A DNA stretch of 64,000 bases, taken from the NCBI GenBank assembly GCA_013112585.1, contig JABFGH010000019.1:1-64000 (forward strand), in the 5' to 3' direction. Below are positions 36,955-46,485 of this stretch, in pieces. Within the stretch, counting starts at the first letter, position 1. Each line of letters opens with the position of its first letter. The notes below the pieces were generated by a model. The model had not been told where the DNA came from and did not search any database. It worked only from the letters and a program-made list of their open reading frames with translations. A program made the position numbers and the translations under genes. Origin of the DNA: Ignavibacteriota bacterium. Lineage in GTDB: Bacteria > Bacteroidota > Ignavibacteria > Ignavibacteriales > Melioribacteraceae.

Positions 36955-39240
36955 TTGAACACTAAATTATTTTTAATTTTATTATTGCTGATATTAACCA
37001 CGCCACTACCGGCACAAAACGGAACCGGAAAAATTGAAGGAACTGTTGTTGATGCAATTACACAAGAACCATTACCGGGAGTTAACATTCTAGTTTTACA
37101 AACTAACTTCGGCGGAACTACCGATATCGATGGGAAATTTGAAATTGATAATCTTTCAGTGGGCACATACAGTCTGCGGTTTTCATTTATCGGTTACAGA
37201 CCCATTGTAAAAACAGACATCGTAGTAAACAGCGCAAGACCTGTCGAGTTGAAGGTTCAATTGAAAGAATCTGTAATTGAATTGGAAGGCGTCACAGTAA
37301 CATCCGGTTTTTTTGAAGAAAACTTAACAGAAGTGAACAGTGTAAAAACTTTCAGCTATGAAGAAATTAGAAGAGCGCCCGGCGGATTTGAAGATGTTGT
37401 GAGAGCGCTTTCGGTATTGCCCGGAGTAGCAAAACAGAGTGCCGGAAGAAACGATTTGGTTATTAGAGGCGGCGCACCTTCTGAAAATTTATATCTGGTT
37501 GATGGCTTTGTTGTTCCAAGTATAAATCATTTTGGGGGACAAGGTTCAACCGGCGGACCATTAAGTTTTATCAATTTGGATTATGTTAAAGAAACAACAT
37601 TTTCAACCGGCGGGTTTTCTGCATTCTACGGTGATAAACTTTCATCCGTGCTTAAAATAGACTTACGCGATGGCAGAAAAGACCGGCTTGGAGGAAAAGC
37701 TTTAATTTCCGCATCTCAATTTGGTTTAAATTTAGAAGGACCTGTTAGTGATAATAGTAATTTTATTTTTTCAATTCGCAGAAGTTATTTGGATTTTCTT
37801 TTCAATGCCGCAGGCTTCAACTTTGTACCGCAGTACTATGACTTACTCGCAAAATATACTTATGACATTGATAATAAAAATAAATTGTCATACTTGTTTG
37901 TCGGCGCACTTGATGAGGTAAAATTTAATAATAATGATGATGAAGATATTTTTGATAACGCAAGAATTTTAGGAAGCGATCAAACTCAGTATTCAACCGG
38001 CATCTCTTTCAGACATATTTTTGATAAAGGATTTTACAACATAAATTTAAGCCGAAGCTATATTTCGTTCGACTCATTTCAGAATGATACATTGTTAAAC
38101 CCTATCTTCCTGAACAAATCTAAAGAAGCAGAGAACCAGTTAAAAGCTGATGTGGTTATTAAAACTAATTCAAATTCAGAACTAAACTTCGGCGGTTCAG
38201 CAAAGCTGATTAATTTTGATACAGATATACTTTTCCCCGATAATTTTGTTACCACATTCGGCGATACCTTACCTGTAAACTCTCTAAGTGAAAATATAAA
38301 CTATTATAAGCTCGGATTGTTTTCATCATACAGCGCAGTATTGTTTAAGCATTTAAGATTAAACTTGGGTGTAAGGGGCGATTATTTTAATGCGCTGAAA
38401 AACAAAATTTATGTCAGCCCTCGGTTTTCATTATCATACATGTTTAACGATAGAACAAGCTTGAATTTTAGTACAGGTATTTACCATCAGTTCCCTTCTT
38501 ACATTTGGCTCGCTGCTTTTGAATCAAATAAAAACCTAAACGCAATTAGAGTAGATCAGTTTATTCTCGGTTTAAGCCATTTACTGGATGATGATATTCA
38601 GCTAAAGGTTGAGGGATTTTATAAAGATTATAAAGATTACCCGGCAAGTTTAACAAGGTCATACTTAGTCTTAGCCAATACTGGAGCGGGTTTCGGAGGT
38701 GCAGAGGATAATTTTTCTTCATTCGGATTAGAGCGTTTAGTTAGCAGCGGCAGCGGCTTTTCGCGCGGTGTTGAATTATCAATTCAAAAAAAATCAGCGG
38801 GAATTCCATTGTATGGAATCTTAAGTCTAACTTACAGTCAATCAAAATTTACTGCACTTGATGAAATTGAAAGACCGGGAAAATATGATCAAAGGTGGAT
38901 ATTGAGTTTTAGTTCAGGATATATTTTTAATAATAAGTGGGAAGCTTCGTTAAAATTCCGTGCCGCAAGCGGTTCGCGTTACACGCCGTATAACTTTGAT
39001 GGAACACAAAGTATTGCAAATTATTTAACCGAAAGATTAACTCCAACTCATAGTTTGGATGTTAGAGTTGACCGTAGATGGGATTTTGACGGCTGGTCAC
39101 TTATTACTTATATCGATATACAGAATATTTATAACAATAAAAATATCAGCTCCGTTAATTGGGATGCAAAAGAAAGAAAAGCAGAAGAGAATGAAGAGAT
39201 AGGAATTTTGCCTTCAATAGGAATTAGTTTTGAGTTTTAA
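36955..39240 (+). CDS. TonB-dependent receptor with carboxypeptidase-regulatory-like N-terminal domain
   Basis: This is an outer-membrane receptor of 761 aa if translation starts at TTG 36955. That start has TTGAGGA five bases upstream and opens a clean signal peptide (NTKLFLILLLLILTTPLPAQ). Next comes a CarboxypepD_reg-like domain (GTVVDAITQEPLPGVNI; GGTTDIDGKFEI). A plug domain follows with VVRALSVLPGV and VIRGGAPSENLYLVDGF, and then a beta barrel ending in aromatic EF. It is short for a SusC protein and has no SusD neighbour, so an iron, vitamin or other transporter is as likely as a glycan importer. It ends 3 bp before the photolyase start, implying cotranscription. Confidence 0.88.
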   Translation: MNTKLFLILLLLILTTPLPAQNGTGKIEGTVVDAITQEPLPGVNILVLQTNFGGTTDIDGKFEIDNLSVGTYSLRFSFIGYRPIVKTDIVVNSARPVELKVQLKESVIELEGVTVTSGFFEENLTEVNSVKTFSYEEIRRAPGGFEDVVRALSVLPGVAKQSAGRNDLVIRGGAPSENLYLVDGFVVPSINHFGGQGSTGGPLSFINLDYVKETTFSTGGFSAFYGDKLSSVLKIDLRDGRKDRLGGKALISASQFGLNLEGPVSDNSNFIFSIRRSYLDFLFNAAGFNFVPQYYDLLAKYTYDIDNKNKLSYLFVGALDEVKFNNNDDEDIFDNARILGSDQTQYSTGISFRHIFDKGFYNINLSRSYISFDSFQNDTLLNPIFLNKSKEAENQLKADVVIKTNSNSELNFGGSAKLINFDTDILFPDNFVTTFGDTLPVNSLSENINYYKLGLFSSYSAVLFKHLRLNLGVRGDYFNALKNKIYVSPRFSLSYMFNDRTSLNFSTGIYHQFPSYIWLAAFESNKNLNAIRVDQFILGLSHLLDDDIQLKVEGFYKDYKDYPASLTRSYLVLANTGAGFGGAEDNFSSFGLERLVSSGSGFSRGVELSIQKKSAGIPLYGILSLTYSQSKFTALDEIERPGKYDQRWILSFSSGYIFNNKWEASLKFRAASGSRYTPYNFDGTQSIANYLTERLTPTHSLDVRVDRRWDFDGWSLITYIDIQNIYNNKNISSVNWDAKERKAEENEEIGILPSIGISFEF

Positions 39241-39243
39241 TTT

Positions 39244-40611
39244 ATGTTGAGAGAAAGAGTAAGAATATTAAATAAAGCCGATGAAGTAAAAGGACCAATA
39301 GTTTATTGGATGCAGCGAGATCAGCGAGTTGATGATAATTGGGCTTTGATTGAAGCAGTTAATCTTGCCGAAAAAAATGATCAGCCGTTAATTGTTGTTT
39401 TCAATCTCGTCAGCAAATTTTTAGAAGCAAGTTTACGTCAATATTCATTTATGATCGAAGGACTAAAAGAAGTTGAAGCTAAGCTAAGTAAGCTCAATAT
39501 TCCCTTCAAACTTTTAATCGGCAAGCCGGCAAATGAATTGCTAAAATTTATTAAAGAAATTGATGCGGGAATTTTGGTAACTGATTTTAATCCCTTAAAA
39601 ATAATTAAGGTATGGAAAAATAAAGTTGCCGAAAAAATTGATATTCCATTTTATGAAGTTGACGCACATAATATTGTACCCTGCTGGGAGGCATCAGATA
39701 AATTAGAATATGCGGCATATACTATAAGACCTAAAATTAAAAAGCAGCTTGATAAATATTTAGATGATTTTCCTTCACTTAAAAAACTAAAATTAAAAGA
39801 TGATTTTAATTTTAAAAAAGTTAATTGGAAAGAGGTATATGATAATCTTGAAATTGATAAAAGCATTAAACCCGTTGAGTGGATTAAGCCGGGTGAACAA
39901 GAAGCAAAAAAAATGCTGAAAGATTTTTTATCCAATAAGCTGCCTGCTTACGATGAGGAAAGAAATGATCCTAATAAAGAAGCACTTTCAAACTTATCGC
40001 CTTACTTGCATTTCGGACAAATTTCTGCTCAGCGTGCAGCTTTAGAAGCACAGCCGTTTATTGAGCATAAAAACTCACAAGAATCATTTCTTGAAGAATT
40101 AATTATACGAAGAGAATTGTCTGATAATTTTTGCCATTATAATAATGACTATGATAGTTTTGACGGTTTCCACGATTGGGCAAAGAAGACATTGAACGAA
40201 CATCGGGATGACGAACGTGAGTATGTTTACACACAAGCACAATTTGAAAAAGCCGAAACACACGACCCGCTTTGGAATGCCGCACAAACTGAAATGGTTG
40301 AAACAGGTAAGATGCACGGCTACATGCGGATGTACTGGGCAAAGAAAATTTTGGAATGGACTAAAACTCCCGAAGAGGCTTTGAGCATTTGCATATACTT
40401 AAATGATAAATATGAATTGGACGGACGTGATCCTAACGGATATGTTGGCGCTGCATGGTCTGTTGGCGGTGTGCATGATAGAGCATGGACAGAGAGACCG
40501 GTATTAGGGAAAATTAGATACATGAATTACAACGGCTGCAAAAGAAAATTTGATGTTAAATCCTACATAAAAAAATATATTCCAAAGAAACAAAACTCGT
40601 TGTTTGATTAA
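39244..40611 (+). CDS. Class II cyclobutane pyrimidine dimer photolyase
   Basis: This is a 455-aa flavoenzyme that should split UV-induced CPD lesions using light. Class II features include GPIVYWMQRDQRVDDNWAL at the start and VDAHNIVPCWEASDK followed by YTIRPKI. The C-terminal FAD/DNA-binding region reads LDGRDPNGYVGAAWSVGG and HDRAWTERPVLGKIRYMN. Length is normal for the class. It starts 3 bp after the TonB receptor and ends before a hairpin terminator. It belongs to a different photolyase class from the cryptochrome-like gene at 54779-56074. Confidence 0.93.
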   Translation: MLRERVRILNKADEVKGPIVYWMQRDQRVDDNWALIEAVNLAEKNDQPLIVVFNLVSKFLEASLRQYSFMIEGLKEVEAKLSKLNIPFKLLIGKPANELLKFIKEIDAGILVTDFNPLKIIKVWKNKVAEKIDIPFYEVDAHNIVPCWEASDKLEYAAYTIRPKIKKQLDKYLDDFPSLKKLKLKDDFNFKKVNWKEVYDNLEIDKSIKPVEWIKPGEQEAKKMLKDFLSNKLPAYDEERNDPNKEALSNLSPYLHFGQISAQRAALEAQPFIEHKNSQESFLEELIIRRELSDNFCHYNNDYDSFDGFHDWAKKTLNEHRDDEREYVYTQAQFEKAETHDPLWNAAQTEMVETGKMHGYMRMYWAKKILEWTKTPEEALSICIYLNDKYELDGRDPNGYVGAAWSVGGVHDRAWTERPVLGKIRYMNYNGCKRKFDVKSYIKKYIPKKQNSLFD

Positions 40612-40625
40612 CAAGTCTAACCCTC

Positions 40626-40658
40626 AAAAGCCCAACTTCTTTAAGAAGTAGGGCTTTT
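40626..40658 (+). terminator. Hairpin terminator after the class II photolyase
   Basis: AAAAGCCC..ACTTCTT pairs with AAGAAGT..GGGCTTTT as a stem of about 16 bp with one A-A mismatch, ending in TTTT, 15 bp beyond the stop codon. The symmetric A and T ends would let it work in both directions. Confidence 0.75.
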
Positions 40659-40775
40659 ACAAAGTATATAATAATTCCTAAAAATAATTAAATTGTCTTT
40701 AAGTAAATTTTGAATATTTTTCCTTTCAGTAAGAATTAATTTAATTATTCAGCCCAAAGCTTTAAGGTAAATTAA

Positions 40776-41636
40776 ATGCTATTCAATAATGAGTACTTAC
40801 ACTATACTTTTATAGTAATTGTTACACTTCTTGTTGCAGCGGTAATATCAAAAATACTGCGTGTAATCTTCGATAAGTTTATCAGTAAATCGTCAGTAAG
40901 TTTAAATGTTGATGCAACAAACTATAATTTTTTAAAAAATGCACTTAACTCAATTGTTTATGTTATAGCGATTGTAATAATTTTTTATTCGATACCTGCA
41001 TTAAAAGATTTAGGGCTTACACTTTTAGCCAGTGCAGGTATATTTGCAGCTATTTTAGGGTTCGCCTCACAGCAGGCATTTTCAAATATTGTAAGCGGAG
41101 TTTTTATTGTTATGTTCAAACCGTTTAGAGTTGGAGATCAAATTAAAGTGAAAGAAGACCAAGGTATAATAGAGGATATAACTTTGCGGCATACAATTAT
41201 TAGAACATTTGAAAACAGAAGATTTATTATTCCGAATGCACTAATCAGTTCCGAGACAATTTTAAATTCAACAATTGCAGACCCGAATGTTTGTATATTT
41301 TTTGAAATTAGAATCAGTTATGATTCCAATGTAGATAAGGCTATTGAAATCATTCGAGAGGAAGCGGTAAAACATGCTAACTTAATTGATAGAAGGTCGG
41401 AAGAAGATAAAAGGGCAAACATACATCCTGTTACAGTTAGAATGTTAGGATATGATGATTCGGCAATTATACTTAGAGCTTATATATGGGCGGCAGATCC
41501 CATTAAGGGTTTTGTTATGAAATGCGATTTGTATAAATCGGTAAAAGAAAAATTTGATAAAGAAGGAATTGAAATTCCGCATTCTTACAGAACTCTGGTA
41601 ATAAAAAATAAAACCAAAGAGGCACTTGATGATTAA
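40776..41636 (+). CDS. Small-conductance mechanosensitive channel, MscS family
   Basis: This is a 286-aa inner-membrane channel. Three membrane helices span roughly 5-28, 50-72 and 80-108. The pore-lining helix and start of the beta domain read LASAGIFAAILGFASQQAF and VMFKPFRVGDQIKV. A cytosolic alpha/beta end follows. It opens under membrane tension to relieve osmotic shock. Its 3' end overlaps the CorA gene by 8 bp, so the two are translationally linked. Confidence 0.92.
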   Translation: MLFNNEYLHYTFIVIVTLLVAAVISKILRVIFDKFISKSSVSLNVDATNYNFLKNALNSIVYVIAIVIIFYSIPALKDLGLTLLASAGIFAAILGFASQQAFSNIVSGVFIVMFKPFRVGDQIKVKEDQGIIEDITLRHTIIRTFENRRFIIPNALISSETILNSTIADPNVCIFFEIRISYDSNVDKAIEIIREEAVKHANLIDRRSEEDKRANIHPVTVRMLGYDDSAIILRAYIWAADPIKGFVMKCDLYKSVKEKFDKEGIEIPHSYRTLVIKNKTKEALDD

Positions 41637-42711
41637 GAAAATCAAAAAATTAACAAACATTAAAAAAATTCTGAGTCACAAAGTCGGCAATGCGCCGGGC
41701 AGCCTTGAGTATGTTGGCGAGTCAAAAATAAGCAAAGCTCAAATTGTTCTTCGTTCATATAGTGAAAGAGATTTTAATGAAGAAAATATTGAAGATGCTA
41801 AAACCATTAAAAATAAAATAATAGAAGACCGTGTAAATTGGATTGAATGCACCGGGTTAAATGATACACAAACTATTCATGAAATAGGCAGTGCGTTTGA
41901 TGTACATTCCATGCTGCTGGAAGATATTTTAAATACGCAGCACTTACCTAAGTTTGAAGAAAGTGAAAGCTACAATGCAATAATAATTAAAGCATTTGTG
42001 CCTGATGCTGAAGGTAACTTTAGGAGGAATCATATTTGTCTTGTGCAGTCGGGTAACACAGTAATTCATTTTCAGGATTTTGAAACCGAAATTTTGAAAA
42101 ATAAAATTGAGCGAATTAAGCAATCAAAAGGAAGGGCGCGTAAACTTAATAGTGATTACCTTTTTTATATTCTATTAGATGCATTCGTTGATACTTACTA
42201 TTTAATTTTTGCTGATATAAATGAGCGTATTTCCGAACTTGAAGAGCAGCTTCTTGAATCCGCGGGTGATAACTTAATGGAAGATATTCATTCCTTGAAA
42301 AGGGAATTGAACAGTATTAGAAAGAACCTCTTTCCGTTAGGAGAAGCACTTAACAATATAATTAACGACGAACATCAGTTTATTGCCGAAGACAACTTGA
42401 TATTTTTTAGAGACATAAAAGATCACGTAAATCAGTTAGTAGAGTTTTATGTTATGTATAATGAAAACATTAAGGCATTGGTTGATTTGAACAACTCCAA
42501 CTTAAATAATAATATTAATGCAGTGATGAAAACACTAACCATTATTGCTACCATATTTATTCCTCTTACATTTATAGCAGGCTTATATGGAATGAATTTT
42601 AATTACATGCCTGAATTACAATGGCAGTATGGTTACTTTGGTGCCTTAGGTGTTATGGTTATTGTTGGGGGACTAATGGTTCTTTACATGAAAAGGAAGA
42701 AGTGGTTTTGA
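41629..42711 (+). CDS. corA: CorA-type magnesium/divalent cation transporter
   Basis: This is a 360-aa CorA-family protein. A large cytosolic N-terminal alpha/beta domain and a long coiled stalk are followed by two C-terminal membrane helices. The signature GMNF is in LYGMNFNYMPE just after the first helix. The basic C terminus (YMKRKKWF) is typical. ATG 41629 is preferred over TTG 41626 because it has GAGG at suitable distance. It overlaps the MscS gene by 8 bp. It should mediate Mg2+ influx, though Co2+ or Ni2+ cannot be excluded. Confidence 0.93.
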   Translation: MIKKIKKLTNIKKILSHKVGNAPGSLEYVGESKISKAQIVLRSYSERDFNEENIEDAKTIKNKIIEDRVNWIECTGLNDTQTIHEIGSAFDVHSMLLEDILNTQHLPKFEESESYNAIIIKAFVPDAEGNFRRNHICLVQSGNTVIHFQDFETEILKNKIERIKQSKGRARKLNSDYLFYILLDAFVDTYYLIFADINERISELEEQLLESAGDNLMEDIHSLKRELNSIRKNLFPLGEALNNIINDEHQFIAEDNLIFFRDIKDHVNQLVEFYVMYNENIKALVDLNNSNLNNNINAVMKTLTIIATIFIPLTFIAGLYGMNFNYMPELQWQYGYFGALGVMVIVGGLMVLYMKRKKWF

Positions 42712-42798
42712 TAATTTCCCGAAGTTACTAACCGATACAATTATTTTACTAGCAGCAGTTTTTTTAATGAAAATTATTTTTATTCTCCATCATAAATT

Positions 42799-44241
42799 TC
42801 ACTTCCAATTTTTCGGAATCAGAAAAATTATTAGTGCATAAATTTCCAACCTTCCTAGTATCATTGTAAAGCTTAAAAGCCATTTGCCTAACAAGGGAAT
42901 ATGAGAGTAATTATCGAATGAGCCGACAGTGGATAAACCGGGACCAACGTTACCCATTGATGCAGCAGCGGCAGAGAAGGCAGATAAAAGATCAACATTT
43001 AATAATGTTAATATCATTGCAGTTAAGAGCACCACGATTACATAAATAATAATATATATAATTGATGATTCTATTACATTATCATCAACTTTTCGTTTTT
43101 CAAGAAAGACTGAAAAAACTGCATTGGGGTGCTGAATTTGTTTAATTTTACGAACAAGAGATTTGAAAAAAATTATTATGCGATCTGCTTTAATTCCGCC
43201 CGAAGTTGAGCCTGCGCATGCACATTGAAATGTAAGATATAAAATAATTAATTGTGCAAAAGGCGGATAAATTGAGGAATCTGCCGATGCAAATCCGCTT
43301 GATGTACCTATCGATAAAACTTGAAATGCAGAATATCTTAATGCTTCTGCAAAGCTATTATAATTAGAATGATAAGTATTAAGTGAAACTAAGAGAATAG
43401 CAATAAGGTTAAACGCCAAATAATATTTTAGAACAGTTGATATTATTAAGTTTTTGAAATCTTTAAATAGCACTGAAAATAAAAGTAAAAAGTTCATACC
43501 TGCCAGCAGCATAAATACCATTATAACAATTTCTACAGCAAGATTGTTATATGCGGCTATACTAGTGTTTTTTGTGGAAAAGCCTCCGGTTGCAATGCTT
43601 GCAAACGAATGATTAACAGCATCAAATAAACTTAATCCGCTTAACATTAATGCTATTGTTTCTAAAGCAGTAAGACCAATATAAATATAAACAATAACTC
43701 TAATAGCATCCTTGCTTCTCATTTTAAACTGACGTTGTGCGGCAGGGGAAATTTCGGAACGATATAATATTCCCGCTGCCGTTTGACCAATAGCAGGCAT
43801 TATTGCAAGTACAAGAACAATTATTCCAATTCCACCAATCCAATGTGTTGAGCTTCTCCAAAACAATAAACCTTCGGGCAATGCCTCAATATTAGTAAGT
43901 ATTGATGATCCGGTTGTTGTAAAGCCCGATACACTTTCGAACCATGCATTTGTTATTGTAAACTCTCCTCCCCAAATAATGTAGGGTATCATTCCAATTG
44001 AGCAGGCAATCAGCCAGCCGGCAACAACAATAAAAATTCCTTCCAAATGCGAAATGGTTCTTGTAGGCGGAACAAAAATTATTGGAAAAATGCCAAAGAG
44101 AAAAGTAATAAGTGCAGAGTATGCAAGTGCTGAAAAACCTGCACCGTTATGAAAATATGATATTAACGCAGATATTATTAGAAACATTGAATTAAGTAAT
44201 AAGACCAGTCCTAAATATCTTAGTACAATATTTTTCCTCAT
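42799..44241 (-). CDS. trkH: TrkH-family potassium uptake transporter
   Basis: This is a 480-aa polytopic membrane protein. The four pore-loop selectivity segments of the Trk/Ktr family are recognisable, for example SGFTTTGSS, ATGGFSTKN, GTSSGFASAD and GNVGPGLS. TrkA, the usual NAD-binding gating subunit, is not in this window. The start codon overlaps the stop of the HAMP protein upstream (ATGA), so translation is coupled. The gene is the last of the minus-strand ion transport run and converges on corA. Confidence 0.92.
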   Translation of the reverse strand: MRKNIVLRYLGLVLLLNSMFLIISALISYFHNGAGFSALAYSALITFLFGIFPIIFVPPTRTISHLEGIFIVVAGWLIACSIGMIPYIIWGGEFTITNAWFESVSGFTTTGSSILTNIEALPEGLLFWRSSTHWIGGIGIIVLVLAIMPAIGQTAAGILYRSEISPAAQRQFKMRSKDAIRVIVYIYIGLTALETIALMLSGLSLFDAVNHSFASIATGGFSTKNTSIAAYNNLAVEIVIMVFMLLAGMNFLLLFSVLFKDFKNLIISTVLKYYLAFNLIAILLVSLNTYHSNYNSFAEALRYSAFQVLSIGTSSGFASADSSIYPPFAQLIILYLTFQCACAGSTSGGIKADRIIIFFKSLVRKIKQIQHPNAVFSVFLEKRKVDDNVIESSIIYIIIYVIVVLLTAMILTLLNVDLLSAFSAAAASMGNVGPGLSTVGSFDNYSHIPLLGKWLLSFTMILGRLEIYALIIFLIPKNWK

Positions 44242-45002
44242 CGTTTGCTCTTTTCAAATTCAACATACGAGCTTAGTCTATATACTGCTTCGGTAAGTTT
44301 TGCAATTTCATCTCGTGAATCAATATTGTATTCATAGGGCACTCTTTTTTCAATCAAATTATTAATTGCTGCTGTTGTTTTACTAATTGGATTGATAACA
44401 TAAAAATTAATAAAATAATTGAAGATGATTGTAAAGATAATTGCTGATAGCACAGCAACAATACCAGGAACAATTGCTCTTTCAGATTTTGATTGTATTG
44501 ATATGGCTGCTTTGTACATTGCAGTATTATTAAGGTCTTCTATGTTTTCAATTAAATTTATTATTTCAATTAATAGAGGGTGACTTTGTGTCAAATACCA
44601 CTCGTTTGGTTTTATGCTTTCTTTATTTGCAATTACTCCTTTCCAAAGCATTGAAAAATTGTTGTAAGCAATTTGAATTTTATTAAGGAATTCTTGCTCA
44701 CCTTCAATTGTAATATTATTTTCGGCTCTCATAAATGCCTCTAAAAATACTTTGTCTGCTTTTACTAAAATATCTTTTGAATTTGGACTATGGTCTAAAA
44801 GCAGCATGAGCATGCCGCTATCCTGTCTTTCTATTGACTCACGCATTAATTTTGCAGCCTTTATACTTTTATAGTTTTCGTCCAGAATATTACCGACACT
44901 TGTTCCCGCAGAATTGAGTTCAAGGATTGTCCATACCCCGGCAATTGTAAGCATAAGCGCAAGAATAATAAATCCAGATATTATTTTAATTCTTAATCCC
45001 AT
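44238..45002 (-). CDS. Membrane sensor-like protein with four-helix periplasmic domain and HAMP domain, no output domain
   Basis: This is a 254-aa protein. A membrane helix near 5-28 is followed by a periplasmic helical region (about 29-170) of the MCP/kinase 4HB style (VGNILDENYKSIKAAKLMRESIE is typical). A second helix lies around 172-196. The HAMP linker (INPISKTTAAINNL; SRDEIAKLTEAV) reaches to the C terminus. There is no kinase, cyclase or methyl-accepting domain. The gene overlaps trkH by 4 bp, suggesting the protein acts with the potassium channel, perhaps as a gating or sensing partner; this is an inference. It could also be a degraded histidine kinase gene. Confidence 0.75.
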   Translation of the reverse strand: MGLRIKIISGFIILALMLTIAGVWTILELNSAGTSVGNILDENYKSIKAAKLMRESIERQDSGMLMLLLDHSPNSKDILVKADKVFLEAFMRAENNITIEGEQEFLNKIQIAYNNFSMLWKGVIANKESIKPNEWYLTQSHPLLIEIINLIENIEDLNNTAMYKAAISIQSKSERAIVPGIVAVLSAIIFTIIFNYFINFYVINPISKTTAAINNLIEKRVPYEYNIDSRDEIAKLTEAVYRLSSYVEFEKSKR

Positions 45003-45022
45003 TTTAACCTCTGTTAAAAATT

Positions 45023-46408
45023 TTATTGAAGTAATAATAAACTAACGAGTCCAAAATAGATAAGCATTCCGCTGATATCTACGAGTGTGGTAAGTGCTGG
45101 ACTTGCAACAACCGCCGGATCAGCATTAAATTTTTTGGCTATTATGGGCAGCAATGCACCCATTATAGTTGCGGTAAATACCTGAACAGCAAGTGCTAAA
45201 CCAATAACTAATGCAATATTCATTAAAGAAAATCCTTCGGGTATATCTTTTGAAGAAGTTAAAAAGACAACCTTTAAAATTGCTAATAGTCCTAAAACAA
45301 GCCCCAGCATTGCTGAAATTTTACTTTCTTTCCAAATTACTTTCAGCCAGTCTTTTACTGTAATTTCTCCTAAAGCTAATGCTCGTACAATTACTGTTGC
45401 CGATTGACTGCCGGAGTTTCCACCGGCGTCTGCCATCATAGGCATAAATAAAGCAACAATTATTACGGCTTGTAAAACTTCGGAATACTGATGTATTATT
45501 ACCCCCGAAAGCAAACCCAATATTGCTAAACCTATTAACCAGTATGCTCTGTTTTTGAAATGCACCCAAACCGGTTTAGCTAAATATGAATACGCTTTAT
45601 GTTCACCTGTAATACCCATTAGCTTTTCTAAATCTTCCGTCTGCTCTTGCCTAAGAATATCAATTGCGTCATCATGTGTAACAATTCCTACTAATTGATT
45701 TTTATGATTTACTACCGGTATTGCAATTAAATCATACTTTTCTATTTTTTTAGCTACAGATTCCTGGTCTTCAAAAACTTCGGCTGAGGCAAATTTTGTT
45801 TTCATAATTTTTGTAACATTAGATTTTAATTCAGCTAATATCAAATCTTCTAAAAAGATAAACCCGACAAGGTGCATATCACTATCAACTACATATATGT
45901 AATAAATAGTTTCTTTTGAAGGAGCATCTTTCCTAACTTTTTCAAGAGCCTCTTCCACACTTAAAGTGTCAACTATTGATGCAAAATTTGAAGACATTAC
46001 CGAACCGGCAGAGCCTTCCGGATATGAACTTAACTTAATAATATCATCCCTTGTTTTTTTCTCTAAATAAGGCAGCAGATTGTTTTGAGTTTTAGTTGAT
46101 GAATTTTTAAACAAGTCGGCTCTATCATCCGGGGCAATAAATTTTAGAATATTTGATAATTCTCGAGGAGGCAGTTCTCTCGCTAATTCAATTTGTTTTT
46201 CTAATGCTAATTTTGAAATTATTTTTGCTTCTGTTTCATTGGGTAAATAGCTCAAAATTTCTATAATCTCATTTACAGGAATAATAGCTAAAAAATCAGC
46301 TGCTTCAACATCCTGCATTTTACCAATTAATTCTGCAGCCGATTTGTAATTCATCTTTTCTAAAAAATTTGTAATTACTTTATCTTCTGTCATGCTTTCT
46401 TCTATCAT
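45023..46408 (-). CDS. mgtE: MgtE magnesium transporter
   Basis: This is a 461-aa protein with the standard MgtE layout: an N-terminal superhelical domain (about 1-135), two CBS domains (about 140-260, with SAGSVMSSNF and VGIVTHDDAID), a plug helix, and five C-terminal membrane helices (MMADAGGNSGSQSAT; ALTTLVDISGMLIYF). The N and CBS domains sense cytosolic Mg2+ and close the channel. It lies 20 bp upstream of the HAMP protein gene. Two starts (46408 and five codons later) are possible; neither has a strong ribosome site. Confidence 0.93.
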   Translation of the reverse strand: MIEESMTEDKVITNFLEKMNYKSAAELIGKMQDVEAADFLAIIPVNEIIEILSYLPNETEAKIISKLALEKQIELARELPPRELSNILKFIAPDDRADLFKNSSTKTQNNLLPYLEKKTRDDIIKLSSYPEGSAGSVMSSNFASIVDTLSVEEALEKVRKDAPSKETIYYIYVVDSDMHLVGFIFLEDLILAELKSNVTKIMKTKFASAEVFEDQESVAKKIEKYDLIAIPVVNHKNQLVGIVTHDDAIDILRQEQTEDLEKLMGITGEHKAYSYLAKPVWVHFKNRAYWLIGLAILGLLSGVIIHQYSEVLQAVIIVALFMPMMADAGGNSGSQSATVIVRALALGEITVKDWLKVIWKESKISAMLGLVLGLLAILKVVFLTSSKDIPEGFSLMNIALVIGLALAVQVFTATIMGALLPIIAKKFNADPAVVASPALTTLVDISGMLIYFGLVSLLLLQ

Positions 46409-46485
46409 AGTGTTTACCGTAAAAATTATTATTGCTGAACATTTAATAGTAAAAAATACAATAAGTGATATTTATTATTGAATTT

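Noticed and set aside
36955-39240. SusC-type glycan importer
   Set aside because: The protein is shorter than typical SusC and no SusD gene follows.
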